DNA of 64,000 nt from Trichomonas vaginalis G3 (GCF_026262505.1 NC_067207.1:22722082-22786081), one strand, 5' to 3'. Counted from the stretch's first letter, positions 31,588 to 43,936 are shown. A program made the numbers and translations. Notes: generated by a model not told the origin, from the letters alone.

Positions 31588-32960
31588 ATACTACGGAAAA
31601 ACGTTTACAATCAAAATCTTAGATTAATCGCAACTAATTAGAATAAATTCCATCCAAGTCACAACATAATTGGCTAAATGAACTTATTTCGAGTGGATAT
31701 TTTTTGCAAATTGTGACGTTACACATGAAAACGAGTTTAGGCATCACAATGTAAACCATTCAATTTTGAATGGTATACTGGTGGCCTAAGGGAAAAATTT
31801 GATATTCCCCACTTTTTGCAAAAGTGTGGATCCAAAAATATTTCCGCGAAGCATAGAAAATTAAAATTAGAAAAAAAAAAAAAAAAAAAAAACAATAAAA
31901 TGACTAAAAAAACATAGTTTTTTATTTTTGGTTTCCCCACTGTGGGGATTTTCCGGGAGGGGGTGGGGAACTCTCAATTTCCTTAATATATAGTTGATAA
32001 TATTTTTAACGTTTTCAAATTGGGTTTTGAGGGAATTTGTAAATTCTATCGTACTCGTTTGTGAGAATCGGAGGTTTTATACATTAAAATATTTTTGCCA
32101 TTGTGTCAAAAATAAAGTAGCCGATTATGAAAATGTCTCAAAGGGATTTTATTGTTTTCGTGTGCATTTGAAAATTTATCATTAAATCGACATCTGAACC
32201 CGTCAGCAATTTTTGAACACGAAAAATTTGGAAACGTTAACGTAGCACATTTTTCTGGGTCCAGGAAATTTGACGGGTCCTGGCGGTTTTTAATTCAATT
32301 TTTGAAGAATGTGTTTGATTTTGATAAGAGAACGATATAAAACCGATTGTAAATTTTGTAGACTATTCAAAATTCCCCAAAAATTCATCATTTGCAATAT
32401 TTCAAATATAAGTGTTTCTATGGGCAACTATTTTAAATAATACCCAGGACCCTCAAGAAAATGTGGACCCAAAAAATGTGCAACGTTATATAGTTTACCA
32501 AAATTTTCAAAATCGAAAAATCACTAAAATACGGTAGGAAGTTTTATTATTATTTTATTTAAGGGTACCCTAATGACGATAACGTAAACATCACAAAAAT
32601 AACATTATTGAGCCTGAACATATGACTCTCCTTGATTCTAGGTACTTAATGTAATAGCCTTAAAAATTCTAGAGTCTATCGTCTTTACGGCACCATTAAT
32701 TTCATTTTTTTTTAGATTCAAAATAACTCTTGAAGGAACTTTTGAATCAGTCAATGTCTAACGCTCTCTAGAGCTCGGAACAAGTGCTTCACATACTCCA
32801 ATTCCTCTTCAGAAGTTATTTTAATCTTTTTTTACGCTCTAAATTTTCTTCAATTTTTTGTTTACTTACACTGTTAGATAATTATAATTAAAAAAAAGAT
32901 AAAGATAATTCTTTAATGCTATTGTCTATTACGGTATGAAGAGTTACAAATTCATATTTA
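31588..32960. other. Non-coding region with long A tract
   Basis: About 1.4 kb with no supportable gene; short open frames have no coding character. An A tract of about 20 lies near 31870-31890. GC-rich patches (CCCCACTGTGGGG, GGGAGGGGGTGGGGAA) near 31935-31970 stand out. Two related inverted-looking blocks (GTGGATCCAAAAA and GTGGACCCAAAAA) near 31826 and 32463 may mark an old element. Confidence 0.4.
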
Positions 32961-35900
32961 TTAAGCATTAATATTTACCCCGTGTGAAATAAGGAATTCG
33001 GCTGTTTCTTTACTGTTATTATGTGCAGCTGTATAAAGAACTGATCATCCATCATTGTCTTTAGCATTGACATCGGCACCATGTGAAATAAGGAATTCGG
33101 CTGTTTCTTTACTATTACTTTCTGCTGCAGAATGTAAAACTGACCATCCATCATTGTCTTTAGCATTGACATCGGCACCATGTGAAATAAGGAATTCGGC
33201 TGTTTCTTTACTATTACTTTCTGCTGCAGAATGTAAAACTGACCATCAATTTTTGTCTTTAGCATTGACATCGGCACCATGTGAAATAAGGAATTCGGCT
33301 GTTTCTTTACTATTACTTTCTGCTGCAGAATGTAAAACTGACCATCCATCATTGTCTTTAGCATTGACATCGGCACCATGTGAAATAAGGAATTCGGCTG
33401 TTTCTTTACTATTACTTTCTGCTGCAGAATGTAAAACTGACCATCCATCATTGTCTTTAGCATTGACATCGGCACCATGTGAAATAAGGAATTCGGCTGT
33501 TTCTTTACTATTACTTTCTGCTGCAGAATGTAAAACTGACCATCAATTTTTGTCTTTAGCATTGACATCGGCACCATGTGAAATAAGGAATTCGGCTGTT
33601 TCTTTACTATTACTTTCTGCTGCAGAATGTAAAACTGACCATCCATCATTGTCTTTAGCATTGACATCGGCACCATGTGAAATAAGGAATTCGGCTGTTT
33701 CTTTACTATTACTTTCTGCTGCAGAATGTAAAACTGACCATCAATTTTTGTCTTTAGCATTGACATCGGCACCATGTGAAATAAGGAATTCGGCTGTTTC
33801 TTTACTATTACTTTCTGCTGCAGAATGTAAAACTGACCATCCATCATTGTCTTTAGCATTGACATCGGCACCATGTGAAATAAGGAATTCGGCTGTTTCT
33901 TTACTATCTTTCTGCTGCAGAATGTAAAACTGACCATCCATCATTGTCTTTAGCATTGACATCGGCACCATGTGAAATAAGGAATTCGGCTGTTTCTTTA
34001 CTATTACTTTCTGCTGCAGAATGTAAAACTGACCATCCATCATTGTCTTTAGCATTGACATCGGCACCATGTGAAATAAGGAATTCGGCTGTTTCTTTAC
34101 TATTACTTTCTGCTGCAGAATGTAAAACTGACCATCCATCATTGTCTTTAGCATTGACATCGGCACCATGTGAAATAAGGAATTCGGCTGTTTCTTTACT
34201 ATTACTTTCTGCTGCAGAATGTAAAACTGACCATCCATCATTGTCTTTAGCATTGACATCGGCACCATGTGAAATAAGGAATTCGGCTGTTTTCTTTACT
34301 ATTACTTTCTGCTGCAGAATGTAAAACTGACCATCATTGTCTTTAGCATTGACATCGGCACCATGTGAAATAAGGAATTCGGCTGTTTTCTTTACTATTA
34401 CTTTCTGCTGCAGAATGTAAAACTGACCATCCATCATTTTTGTCTTTAGCATTGACATCGGCACCATGTGAAATAAGGAATTCGGCTGTTTCTTTACTAT
34501 TACTTTCTGCTGGCAGAATGTAAAACTGACCATCCATCATTGTCTTTAGCATTGACATCGGCACCATGTGAAATAAGGAATTCGGCTGTTTCTTTACTAT
34601 TACTTTCTGCTGCAGAATGTAAAACTGACCATCCATCATTGTCTTTAGCATTGACATCGGCACCATGTGAAATAAGGAATTCGGCTGTTTCTTTACTATT
34701 ACTTTCTGCTGCAGAATGTAAAACTGACCATCCATCATTGTCTTTAGCATTGACATCGGCACCATGTGAAATAAGGAATTCGGCTGTTTCTTTACTATTA
34801 CTTTCTGCTGCAGAATGTAAAACTGACCATCCATCATTGTCTTTAGCATTGACATCGGCACCATGTGAAATAAGGAATTCGGCTGTTTCTTTACTATTAC
34901 TTTCTGCTGCAGAATGTAAAACTGACCATCCATCATTGTCTTTAGCATTGACATCGGCACCATGTGAAATAAGGAATTCGGCTGTTTCTTTACTATTACT
35001 TTCTGCTGGCAGAATGTAAAACTGACCATCCATCATTGTCTTTAGCATTGACATCGGCACCATGTGAAATAAGGAATTCGGCTGTTTCTTTACTATTACT
35101 TTCTGCTGCAGAATGTAAAACTGACCATCCATCATTGTCTTTAGCATTGACATCGGCACCATGTGAAATAAGGAATTCGGCTGTTTCTTTACTATTACTT
35201 TCTGCTGCAGAATGTAAAACTGACCATCCATCATTGTCTTTAGCATTGACATCGGCACCATGTGAAATAAGGAATTCGGCTGTTTCTTTACTATTACTTT
35301 CTGCTGCAGAATGTAAAACTGACCATCCATTTGTCTTTAGCATTGACATCGGCACCATGTGAAATAAGGAATTCGGCTGTTTCTTTACTATTACTTTCTG
35401 CTGCAGAATGTAAAACTGACCATCCATCATTGTCTTTAGCATTGACATCGGCACCATGTGAAATAAGGAATTCGGCTGTTTCTTTACTATTACTTTCTGC
35501 TGCAGAATGTAAAACTGACCATCCATCATTGTCTTTAGCATTGACATCGGCACCATGTGAAATAAGGAATTCGGCTGTTTCTTTACTATTACTTTCTGCT
35601 GCAGAATGTAAAACTGACCATCCATCATTGTCTTTAGCATTGACATCGGCACCATGTGAAATAAGGAATTCGGCTGTTTCTTTACTATTACTTTCTGCTG
35701 CAGAATGTAAAACTGACCATCCATCATTGTCTTTAGCATTGACATCGGCACCATGTGAAATAAGGAATTCGGCTGTTTCTTTACTATTACTTTCTGCTGC
35801 AGAATGTAAAACTGACCATCCATCATTGTCTTTAGCATTGACATCGGCACCATGTGAAATAAGGAATTCGGCTGTTTCTTTACTATTACTTTCTGCTGCA

Positions 35901-38441
35901 GAATGTAAAACTGACCATCCATCATTGTCTTTAGCATTGACATCGGCACCATGTGAAATAAGGAATTCGGCTGTTTCTTTACTATTACTTTCTGCTGCAG
36001 AATGTAAAACTGACCATCCATCATTGTCTTTAGCATTGACATCGGCACCATGTGAAATAAGGAATTCGGCTGTTTCTTTTTACTATTACTTTCTGCTGCA
36101 GAATGTAAAACTGACCATCCATCATTGTCTTTAGCATTGACATCGGCACCATGTGAAATAAGGAATTCGGCTGTTTCTTTACTATTACTTTCTGCTGCAG
36201 AATGTAAAACTGACCATCCATCATTGTCTTTAGCATTGACATCGGCACCATGTGAAATAAGGAATTCGGCTGTTTCTTTACTATTACTTTCTGCTGCAGA
36301 ATGTAAAACTGACCATCCATCATTGTCTTTAGCATTGACATCGGCACCATGTGAAATAAGGAATTCGGCTGTTTCTTTACTATTACTTTCTGCTGCAGAA
36401 TGTAAAACTGACCATCCATCATTGTCTTTAGCATTGACATCGGCACCATGTGAAATAAGGAATTCGGCTGTTTCTTTACTATTACTTTCTGCTGCAGAAT
36501 GTAAAACTGACCATCATTTTTGTCTTTAGCATTGACATCGGCACCATGTGAAATAAGGAATTCGGCTGTTTCTTTACTATTACTTTCTGCTGCAGAATGT
36601 AAAACTGACCATCCATCATTGTCTTTAGCATTGACATCGGCACCATGTGAAATAAGGAATTCGGCTGTTTCTTTACTATTACTTTCTGCTGCAGAATGTA
36701 AAACTGACCATCAATTTTTGTCTTTAGCATTGACATCGGCACCATGTGAAATAAGGAATTCGGCTGTTTCTTTACTATTACTTTCTGCTGCAGAATGTAA
36801 AACTGACCATCCATCATTGTCTTTAGCATTGACATCGGCACCATGTGAAATAAGGAATTCGGCTGTTTCTTTACTATTACTTTCTGCTGCAGAATGTAAA
36901 ACTGACCATCCATCATTGTCTTTAGCATTGACATCGGCACCATGTGAAATAAGGAATTCGGCTGTTTCTTTACTATTACTTTCTGCTGCAGAATGTAAAA
37001 CTGACCATCCATCATTGTCTTTAGCATTGACATCGGCACCATGTGAAATAAGGAATTCGGCTGTTTCTTTACTATTACTTTCTGCTGCAGAATGTAAAAC
37101 TGACCATCAATTTTTGTCTTTAGCATTGACATCGGCACCATGTGAAATAAGGAATTCGGCTGTTTCTTTACTGTTACTTTCTGCTGCAGAATGTAAAACT
37201 GACCATCCATCATTGTCTTTAGCATTGACATCGGCACCATGTGAAATAAGGAATTCGGCTGTTTCTTTACTATTACTTTCTGCTGCAGAATGTAAAACTG
37301 ACCATCCATCATTGTCTTTAGCATTGACATCGGCACCATGTGAAATAAGGAATTCGGCTGTTTCTTTACTATTACTTTCTGCTGCAGAATGTAAAACTGA
37401 CCATCCATCATTGTCTTTAGCATTAACATCAGCATCATGCGAAATCAAAACTTCTTCTATTTCTATGCAATTTAATTTTGCTGCAAAATGAAGTGCAGTC
37501 TCTCCGGATTGATTTTTTGCGTCAATGAAAGCACCATGTGAAATGAAATATTCACATAGAGAAGGAATGCAAAAGCATGTTGAATAAATAAAGAATTTGT
37601 TAATGTATTTTGATTGATCTAAATAAACTAAAAATGCTTGAATATTGTGGAAAATGATGCAATACTTTAAATCAATATCTAACTCGAATTCATTCATTAA
37701 AAAGGTAACAAAATCAATATTGTGTGAAATAATTGCATATTTCATGCATTCTTCATCTGGAATATTAACTTGCAAACATTTATCAATAATGTCTGGATTT
37801 CCACCCAAAAAGGAATAATAAAGACATTTTGGTGTTATTATTGAATTAAATTTTGAAATTAACAACTTAAAACAATTAACGGCTCCATGATAGCAACATA
37901 ACTCAAGCAATGAATTAGGTGAAGATGGGTACAAATCACTGTGTAACATTTGATTTTTGTCGAAGTTATTTGACTCCGTGAAAATTATGAAAGAAAACTT
38001 GTCATCATATATAATAGTTCTGTAAATTGTATTGTCTTCAATAAAATTCAATGAATAATCTTTAGTTTCATTTGCTTCGATTCCAGAACTATACCTCGTT
38101 GATAATAAAATATTATTTTCATCTTGTAAATCTCCCCACAAAATGTATGGAATGCGTTGAACTTCTTTTCTGGTAAAGATTAGATGATATTCTTGATAAA
38201 TCATTTTGAAAATTTCTTTGTATGACTTGATGTACTTGATATTAAAAGCCATTGCAGTAGAAATTATTGTTAGAATTTGATTTGGAGATGCATGTTTGGT
38301 TTCAAACATTAAATTTTTGATATCAAGATAAATTTTGTTAATTCCTTCTTCACTGAAAGTCTTCAGCTTATACAATGAATCATATACATAATTAAAGTCT
38401 TTGTACAAATCCATCAACTCTTCATAATTTACTTTCTTCAT
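32961..38441 (-). pseudogene. DUF3447-ankyrin gene with ~44 homogenised repeats, interrupted by in-frame stops
   Basis: Residues 1-310 from the ATG at 38441 form the DUF3447-type N-terminus (TIYRTIIYDDKFSF, SLLELCCYHGAVNCFKLL, EECMKYAIISHNIDFVTFL). They are followed by two divergent and then about 44 near-identical ankyrin units (consensus NSKETAEFLISHGADVNAKD NDGWSVLHSAAES). The first uninterrupted frame ends at a TGA at 37107-37109. That stop is a repeat-unit variant reading DKN-stop-W instead of DNDGW, also present at 36711, 33741, 33543 and 33246. A further TGG-to-TGA change lies at 33045. The end would be HGVNINA and the TAA at 32961. The two ends are in register (5481 bases, divisible by three), although about ten indels in the array sum to zero. 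It may encode a ~444-residue truncated protein (37107-38441) or be a pseudogene. Confidence 0.8.
33048..37430 (-). repeat. ~44-unit tandem array of a 99-bp ankyrin repeat
   Basis: Each unit is 99 bases (33 codons) and contains GGAATTCGGCTG, so there is one EcoRI site per unit. Most units are identical at the nucleotide level. Variants are of two kinds: a stop-bearing unit (CATCAATTTTTGTC on the plus strand) and scattered small indels near 33908, 34290, 34332, 34383, 34432, 34508, 35003, 35328, 36079 and 36512. Because the period is a multiple of three, other frames on both strands are also open for hundreds of codons; these are shadows. Confidence 0.95.
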
Positions 38442-39331
38442 GAAAATGAAAAAACAAATTTTTTTATAAAAAAGTGAATTTCTGAAGTTTACAATATCTT
38501 CATAAAAAATGAAAGCAATTAAATGGCATTAATGAACATATTCTGTAGTTATATTTCATGCTACAATATTTCAAGGTCTTTACTTTCCTTATGATTAGAC
38601 AGATTCAATATATACTGCAAATAGTATTAATAATTAAGACATAATTCAGCTTAATCGGCTTGTAGGCATTAATATAAAATCTCCAAATGCTAATAAAATT
38701 GTGCTATAGATATATTACCATATATTAGGAATTAATTTGCATAATTACACAAACATTATTCGATAAATTCTTGTTAATTTTTTTTAAATAAAAATTCAAA
38801 GTTTAGTTTTTAACTCAAAGATTTTTGAATGGATGTCCTGAATAAATCCAATATTAGGTATTTTGAAGTGCCAGGAATCATTGTTCTGGGATTTTCCCTG
38901 CAAATCATTAATTTTGTTATAAAAAACGATGCGTTACCAAGGTGAAGTGAAATGAATCAAAGAAAATTTTTATCATCAATTGATAAGTGAATCAGATTTC
39001 AAATTAGAGAATGTTTTGCTTTCATATATCAATTACATCCAAATTTTTTTGAAAGGAATGTTTTTTTTTGGTAAATTTCTCTTCAATATTGGAATCGAAA
39101 TGGATTCGTCTATCATTATGATAGGTTTCTTGAGACCACGTTTATATTATTTTTCTGCTTTTGAACTCAGTTCTTTTACATTTTCATTAATATATTTCTT
39201 TTTTTTATATATATATTAAAAAAACTAAAGAATCCAAGATAAAACGACTGTTTTAATAATAAGCAATATAAGCAATATTTGGTGAAAAGTAAAATATACA
39301 AACAAAAAAATAAAAAATAAAATTCAAAATA
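38442..39331. other. AT-rich intergenic region
   Basis: About 890 bases. The open frame at 38980-39219 is Phe/Ile/Tyr-rich and ends in repeats of AT, so it is not called. No other feature is seen. Confidence 0.5.
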
Positions 39332-41671
39332 TTATATAGTAACTAACTTCTTCGCGAGAGAATCGAGATTAAAATCATTGTTAAATGAACTTTGAATCTT
39401 CGAATCCTTGTCATAACTCATGACATGAGTATGATAGTTATTAAAGTACTGAGAATCATTCAAGAACAGTTCCTCAGTATTCTCCCACTTAACAGCTGAC
39501 AATGACGAATAAGAGAATGTCAATGAAGTGAAATCATCACAATCGAAATTAAATTCCGAAGGTTGAAGAGCAGGAACAATAATTTGTTGGGGTTCAGGCT
39601 GTGGACTAACATCTTCTTCATCTAAATTGATCTGATCCGACATCATATCATCATCATCCGAGTAATAACCGGCCAAAATATCAGATTCTTCATCAGAAAC
39701 GTCATCTGTAATGACATATGATGTTGTTTCTTGCTTTGGTCTGGCTTTCTTGACAACAACAGGTTTGGAAATCTTGAAATTCATAATAACTTTAAGTTTC
39801 TGTTGCATTTGTCTCATCATAGGAATAGTTAATGGCTTTGCCTTCTTCTTGGTTTTCTTGCTGATGGCAATCATGTCATTCCTTGGGAATTCGACCCAAA
39901 TTGAGAGCTTCCTATTCAATAAAAATTCAATGAAGTCCTCAAAATTCTGATACTTGTGCGGTTTGTTTCCATCCAATAGAATTCCTTCACAATCTGTGTT
40001 CTTTTTCAAGAAATCTGTGAGAACAATGTACGCGTCATCCTTCAAGTTGTTGTCTCTGATATCGAAATACTTGATCTTCTTAGTTACAACGTTTTGGAAA
40101 ATGAATTCCAAAGTATCGATGTCAATAACTTTATCTTCTACGCCTTGGAAGGTCAATTTCGTGATCGTGTTGTTCTCGTCAATGAAATCAAGGAAATCGT
40201 CAACTGTTTGGTCGTTCGGCTCGAAGCAACCGCCGATAATAAGATGATCTAATTTTGGTGATCGAGAAAGGAAGTTAAATAGGTACCTATGGAGTGGATT
40301 ACATGACCATTTGAAGGTTTTGAGATGTCCGATCGACTGTTTCTTGACGTGTTTGAAGAAATGCTTCAAATACTCATCTTGAATTTTTGCTTGAGAAAAG
40401 TCAACTGAAATCGTAGCATCTGAGGAGACATTTGCCTGGGAAATGGCATGAGTAATCGATTCCATTGTTCGATCAGACCAAGTAATATTATTTGCGATTA
40501 ACATTTGGAAGCGTTTAGGGAATTTGCATTTGGAAGATAGAGGTTTTTCGCAGAAATTTCCATTGCAAACGATGTGTCTCATCTTCGTGGACTTCATGGA
40601 ACACAATGCTTCTAATGTTGGAGAAATATCAACGTCATTGTTGGAGAAATCAAGTTGCATCAAGTTTGGAAGTCTGAAAATGGCCTTTCCTGGTGATAAA
40701 TTTTTGATTTTGGAGATCTGTAATTTTATCAAAGAGTTAAAAACGCTTTCTGACTCTAAAACTTGAGAGAGTGAAACGTTCTTTTCTTCGCAGTTAACAA
40801 ATCCCATTCCTCTGATGCCGACTTGGGTTAAAAGATCCGTAATAATTTTTAACGATCTTTCTGAAATTGTTGCATCGTGGAATGAAATAGAAACAACTTT
40901 TGAAAGTGAGTTCTGCGATAAAGCTTGTGTAATTTTCTTTATACCGTCTAATTTGTGGTCATGGAAAATTAAACTCTTGATAATTATATTCTTACGGAGC
41001 AAAGTAGCGAGATCATTCCAAGTATCTTCATATTTAGTCTTCGGAACGCTAAGGTTTTCGAGTTTTGGAATAATTTCAAAAGTTTCAAAAATAACATCGC
41101 TGAAGTCTTCATAATTTGGAATTTGTCCGAGATCGTATACTGGATCATTATGCTTAATGAATTTCTTTGTCGCCACTAAGTAATCATTGAGGAATTTCTT
41201 TGTTGGTTCAACATTATTTTCTCTGCATTTATACAAAAGACGTTTGACTTGAGGTATTACTTTGTCATCTGTATCAGGTGATGGTATGTCTTGTTTAACA
41301 CTAATTTTTGGCAATTCTTGAGGGGCAAAAATATTTACTAATGTTTGCAAAATAACTTCAAGAAGTGTATCTTGCTGAGGATCTCTCCAACGAAACGTGC
41401 CGGATGGAAATTTGAAAAATATGTCGTTATTATCTTTTTGACTTACTTCCTTTAAATCTCCCCATGGAATTAGCTTGTCAAAATCGACTTTTTTCTTATA
41501 GAACTTGGATTTATATAAATATATACCATAATTTGTGGCTAAAAAGATACGATGACCAACGGAACCATCAGACTTCACAGACTCAACCTTTCGTATAAAT
41601 AGTATTGGCTCAATCAATCTTGATGGAATTTCTGGAATACACTCCAGTAAATTGTCATCAATAAGCTTCAT
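39332..41671 (-). CDS. PH/leucine-rich-repeat protein (CARMIL-like layout), copy 2
   Basis: A 779-residue protein. Residues ~15-120 look like a PH domain (IFLATNYGIYLYKSKFYKKK, FFKFPSGTFRW). Residues ~180-590 hold degenerate leucine-rich repeats (LPNLMQLDFSNNDVD, LDHLIIGGCFEPND, IKYFDIRDNNLKDD). The WSCNPLHRYLFNFLSRSPKL segment aligns in position with WDENPVSSRFFTFLTKNPQI of the other copy, showing common ancestry. The C-terminus has a basic block (KKTKKKAKP, KKARPKQ) and an acidic stretch (DDVSDEESDILAGYYSDDDD). A cytoskeletal or membrane-linked scaffold is inferred. The start ATG lies 11 bases after a palindromic TTGTCACTTTTGACAA motif. Confidence 0.65.
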   Translation of the reverse strand: MKLIDDNLLECIPEIPSRLIEPILFIRKVESVKSDGSVGHRIFLATNYGIYLYKSKFYKKKVDFDKLIPWGDLKEVSQKDNNDIFFKFPSGTFRWRDPQQDTLLEVILQTLVNIFAPQELPKISVKQDIPSPDTDDKVIPQVKRLLYKCRENNVEPTKKFLNDYLVATKKFIKHNDPVYDLGQIPNYEDFSDVIFETFEIIPKLENLSVPKTKYEDTWNDLATLLRKNIIIKSLIFHDHKLDGIKKITQALSQNSLSKVVSISFHDATISERSLKIITDLLTQVGIRGMGFVNCEEKNVSLSQVLESESVFNSLIKLQISKIKNLSPGKAIFRLPNLMQLDFSNNDVDISPTLEALCSMKSTKMRHIVCNGNFCEKPLSSKCKFPKRFQMLIANNITWSDRTMESITHAISQANVSSDATISVDFSQAKIQDEYLKHFFKHVKKQSIGHLKTFKWSCNPLHRYLFNFLSRSPKLDHLIIGGCFEPNDQTVDDFLDFIDENNTITKLTFQGVEDKVIDIDTLEFIFQNVVTKKIKYFDIRDNNLKDDAYIVLTDFLKKNTDCEGILLDGNKPHKYQNFEDFIEFLLNRKLSIWVEFPRNDMIAISKKTKKKAKPLTIPMMRQMQQKLKVIMNFKISKPVVVKKARPKQETTSYVITDDVSDEESDILAGYYSDDDDMMSDQINLDEEDVSPQPEPQQIIVPALQPSEFNFDCDDFTSLTFSYSSLSAVKWENTEELFLNDSQYFNNYHTHVMSYDKDSKIQSSFNNDFNLDSLAKKLVTI

Positions 41672-41681
41672 TGTCTAAAAA

Positions 41682-41697
41682 TTGTCACTTTTGACAA
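41682..41697 (-). promoter_or_regulatory. Palindromic TTGTCA-CTTT-TGACAA motif upstream of start
   Basis: The GTGACA hexamer occurs in both orientations within 16 bases, ending 11 bases upstream of the minus-strand start at 41671. Confidence 0.4.
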
Positions 41698-43009
41698 TAA
41701 TTGTGATAAAGTCAACAAATTAAAAATGATATGGGAAATGAATGTTATCAATAACGAAGAAAATAAAACTTTTCGGTTTTTTTTATAAAAAAGTTCCTTT
41801 ATCAATTGAATTTGATAGCAGGAAATTTATAAACTTTTTTAAATAGTTTAGTAGAGATATTAATGTCAATCAGAAATATATAGATATTTTTCTTTTCCAC
41901 TGTAGAAATAAAACGGATCCTAGATTTTGATTTTTTATTTACACATATTGTAAAAGCAGAATATCATAAATTTAAATTAAATAAAATAATTTAGATTTTT
42001 GAGAGGCTATGGTTTTATCATTGAAACAATTATGATAATTAAGCATTAAAGATGAAAAAGAATTAAAAATAATTTTCTTATTTCTGACATCTGACTTTCG
42101 ATGGTTTTTAGCCCAGTTAGACTATTTTATTGACTCAGAATATACGAATAAAGCTATCAGATAATTTTATCTTCATTGAAATCCAGATTCTTACTCTTTT
42201 TGCATCTGAGTTTATTCTAGAGGATTTTTTTTGCCACTAGAACATTAACAAAATATGATCGACATTCATTCAAATTCTGATCGGCATGTCTTAAACGTTT
42301 AACGTAAGATATGAAACCATTGATACAATAATAGATACAAATAAATCAAATACATAATTTAGAAAAGCCAATTTATCATATCGTGTTACCTTTTCCTATT
42401 CTGCAATGCCCAAATATAATTTTATATCTGAAATGAAATAGGTTCTGTAATCAAAACATCCTTAATTTCAACATTGTAATATGCGATATAAGAGAGACAG
42501 AATAAATTCAATCCAAAAAATGTCCAAAAATTTCAAAATCCAATCCGGAATGATTTTAAATCATTAAGCAATCTAATATGAATCATATTAATTTCACACT
42601 ATATTTTTTAGCGCGCATTCTTAAAAAAACAAGGCTGATTTTAGCTGACCCAGTAGATGTAAAAGTGACAAATTTAGAATCAATAAAGAACGGTATTTAT
42701 AAATACAGTAATTCTAAGTAGATTTTTATTCATGTCTTGTTTAGCATTATTATTTACTTTTAAATCAATAAATAATTGAAGATTGATTTTTTTCAAAGAT
42801 TTTTTCAATTAGAGTGAAAAATTTTTATGAATTCAAATAGCTTGTATATCGAAAACCAGTAAATTGTAATGGGGACAAGAATGTGGACGTACGATATTAC
42901 CAAACACTTATCTTCATAGAATTCTATTTGGCCGCTTCTCAAAAATATTAAATAGGCATACAATTTTTTGAGAACTAAATTGAAGGGCCTAAACAATATA
43001 ATTGGCTAT
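41698..43009. other. AT-rich divergent intergenic region
   Basis: About 1.3 kb between divergent genes. AAAAGTGACA lies at 42661-42670, about 340 bases before the start at 43010. A short inverted repeat (TTCTCAAAAA / TTTTTTGAGAA, about 42937-42973) lies nearer. No gene is seen. Confidence 0.5.
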
Positions 43010-43654
43010 ATGGAACAAGAAGGAACTACGCCTGAAAGCGAACCTGATTATTTACGCGCATTGACTAATGAAGATAGAGAGAAATATAAGCAATTACGTA
43101 ATAAGTTTTGCAACAATCAACATGATCAGAATCAAGTACAAAATTTGGACGAAATAATTAGCCAAATACACGATTTCTCTGTTAGAGGTGATGAGTATGA
43201 TGGCGCTCGATCTAATGTTTGCGGTATTTGTCAATTGGACAATGGTATTGCAGTAAACTCAATGCACTTGTCCTATATGACAGGAAACTCAAAGAACACA
43301 ATTAATTATGCTTTTAACAAATTGAACTATCAAAATGTCCCAGCAACAACAGAATTAGTCGAAAAAATGCCTCAGCTTAAAGATAACACTCGCGAACTCA
43401 GAATGTGGTCTGTTAAGCGTCTTGCAGACTTAACTCCAGCACCAAAATTCAATATGTCTCGTAAAGTTATCATTCAACAAAAGTCTTTATCTCCTTTACC
43501 GAATCTCCAATCTACAGCACTATTTCATAACCAATGGAGTTACGAAGATTACCGTGAGGCTGAACAGGGACAACAACCTCAAGATGCAACTTTCTTCGAT
43601 GATCCATTCAGTATTCCTCTCGATCAATGGAATAATAGCGATGATGAGCAGTAA
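43010..43654 (+). CDS. Protein resembling the trichomonad initiator-binding domain (IBD)
   Basis: About 214 residues from the ATG MEQEGTTPE; the frame extends upstream only through a TTG. Residues ~65-115 read VCGICQLDNGIAVNSMHLSY then NSKNTINYAFNKLNYQNVP. From memory of the family this fits the winged-helix IBD of the IBP39 group, where V-C-G-I-C is followed by 'aiN...L.......sIN..l..lGY'. IBD proteins bind the Inr at transcription start sites in Trichomonas and are typical of parabasalids. The C-terminus (ATFFDDPFSIPLDQWNNSDD) is acidic with aromatic residues and could be an interaction tail. If right, this is a sequence-specific transcription factor in the nucleus. Confidence 0.5.
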   Translation: MEQEGTTPESEPDYLRALTNEDREKYKQLRNKFCNNQHDQNQVQNLDEIISQIHDFSVRGDEYDGARSNVCGICQLDNGIAVNSMHLSYMTGNSKNTINYAFNKLNYQNVPATTELVEKMPQLKDNTRELRMWSVKRLADLTPAPKFNMSRKVIIQQKSLSPLPNLQSTALFHNQWSYEDYREAEQGQQPQDATFFDDPFSIPLDQWNNSDDEQ

Positions 43655-43936
43655 GTTTTTAAGCGTTTTTGATGTATAAAATGTTGTTTGAATTTGTTTT
43701 AGTTATATTGATATTTTTTTTTCTTTTTCAATAAGTTTTTATCTCATAGGAAATGTTAACAATCAATCAATTCCTTCTACGGATATCAAGTCCTTTCTTT
43801 GAACTAACGATGATTTGAAATCAATTTTTAAGTTCTGTCCTATCGTTTGTAGATATTATATAATATTGAGGGCTTACTAAAACATGTGGTTTGGAAAAAT
43901 ATAAAGATTAGATCTAACAATTAAATACATATTTAT

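Noticed and set aside
33055..37491. Long plus-strand frames (SLALTSAPCEIRNSAVSLL...) and a second minus-strand frame across the ankyrin array
   Set aside because: They are open only because the 99-bp period is a multiple of three; the frame continuous with the DUF3447 domain explains the repeat.
38980..39219. 79-residue plus-strand frame
   Set aside because: Phe/Ile/Tyr-rich, ends in an AT repeat, typical of AT-rich non-coding sequence.
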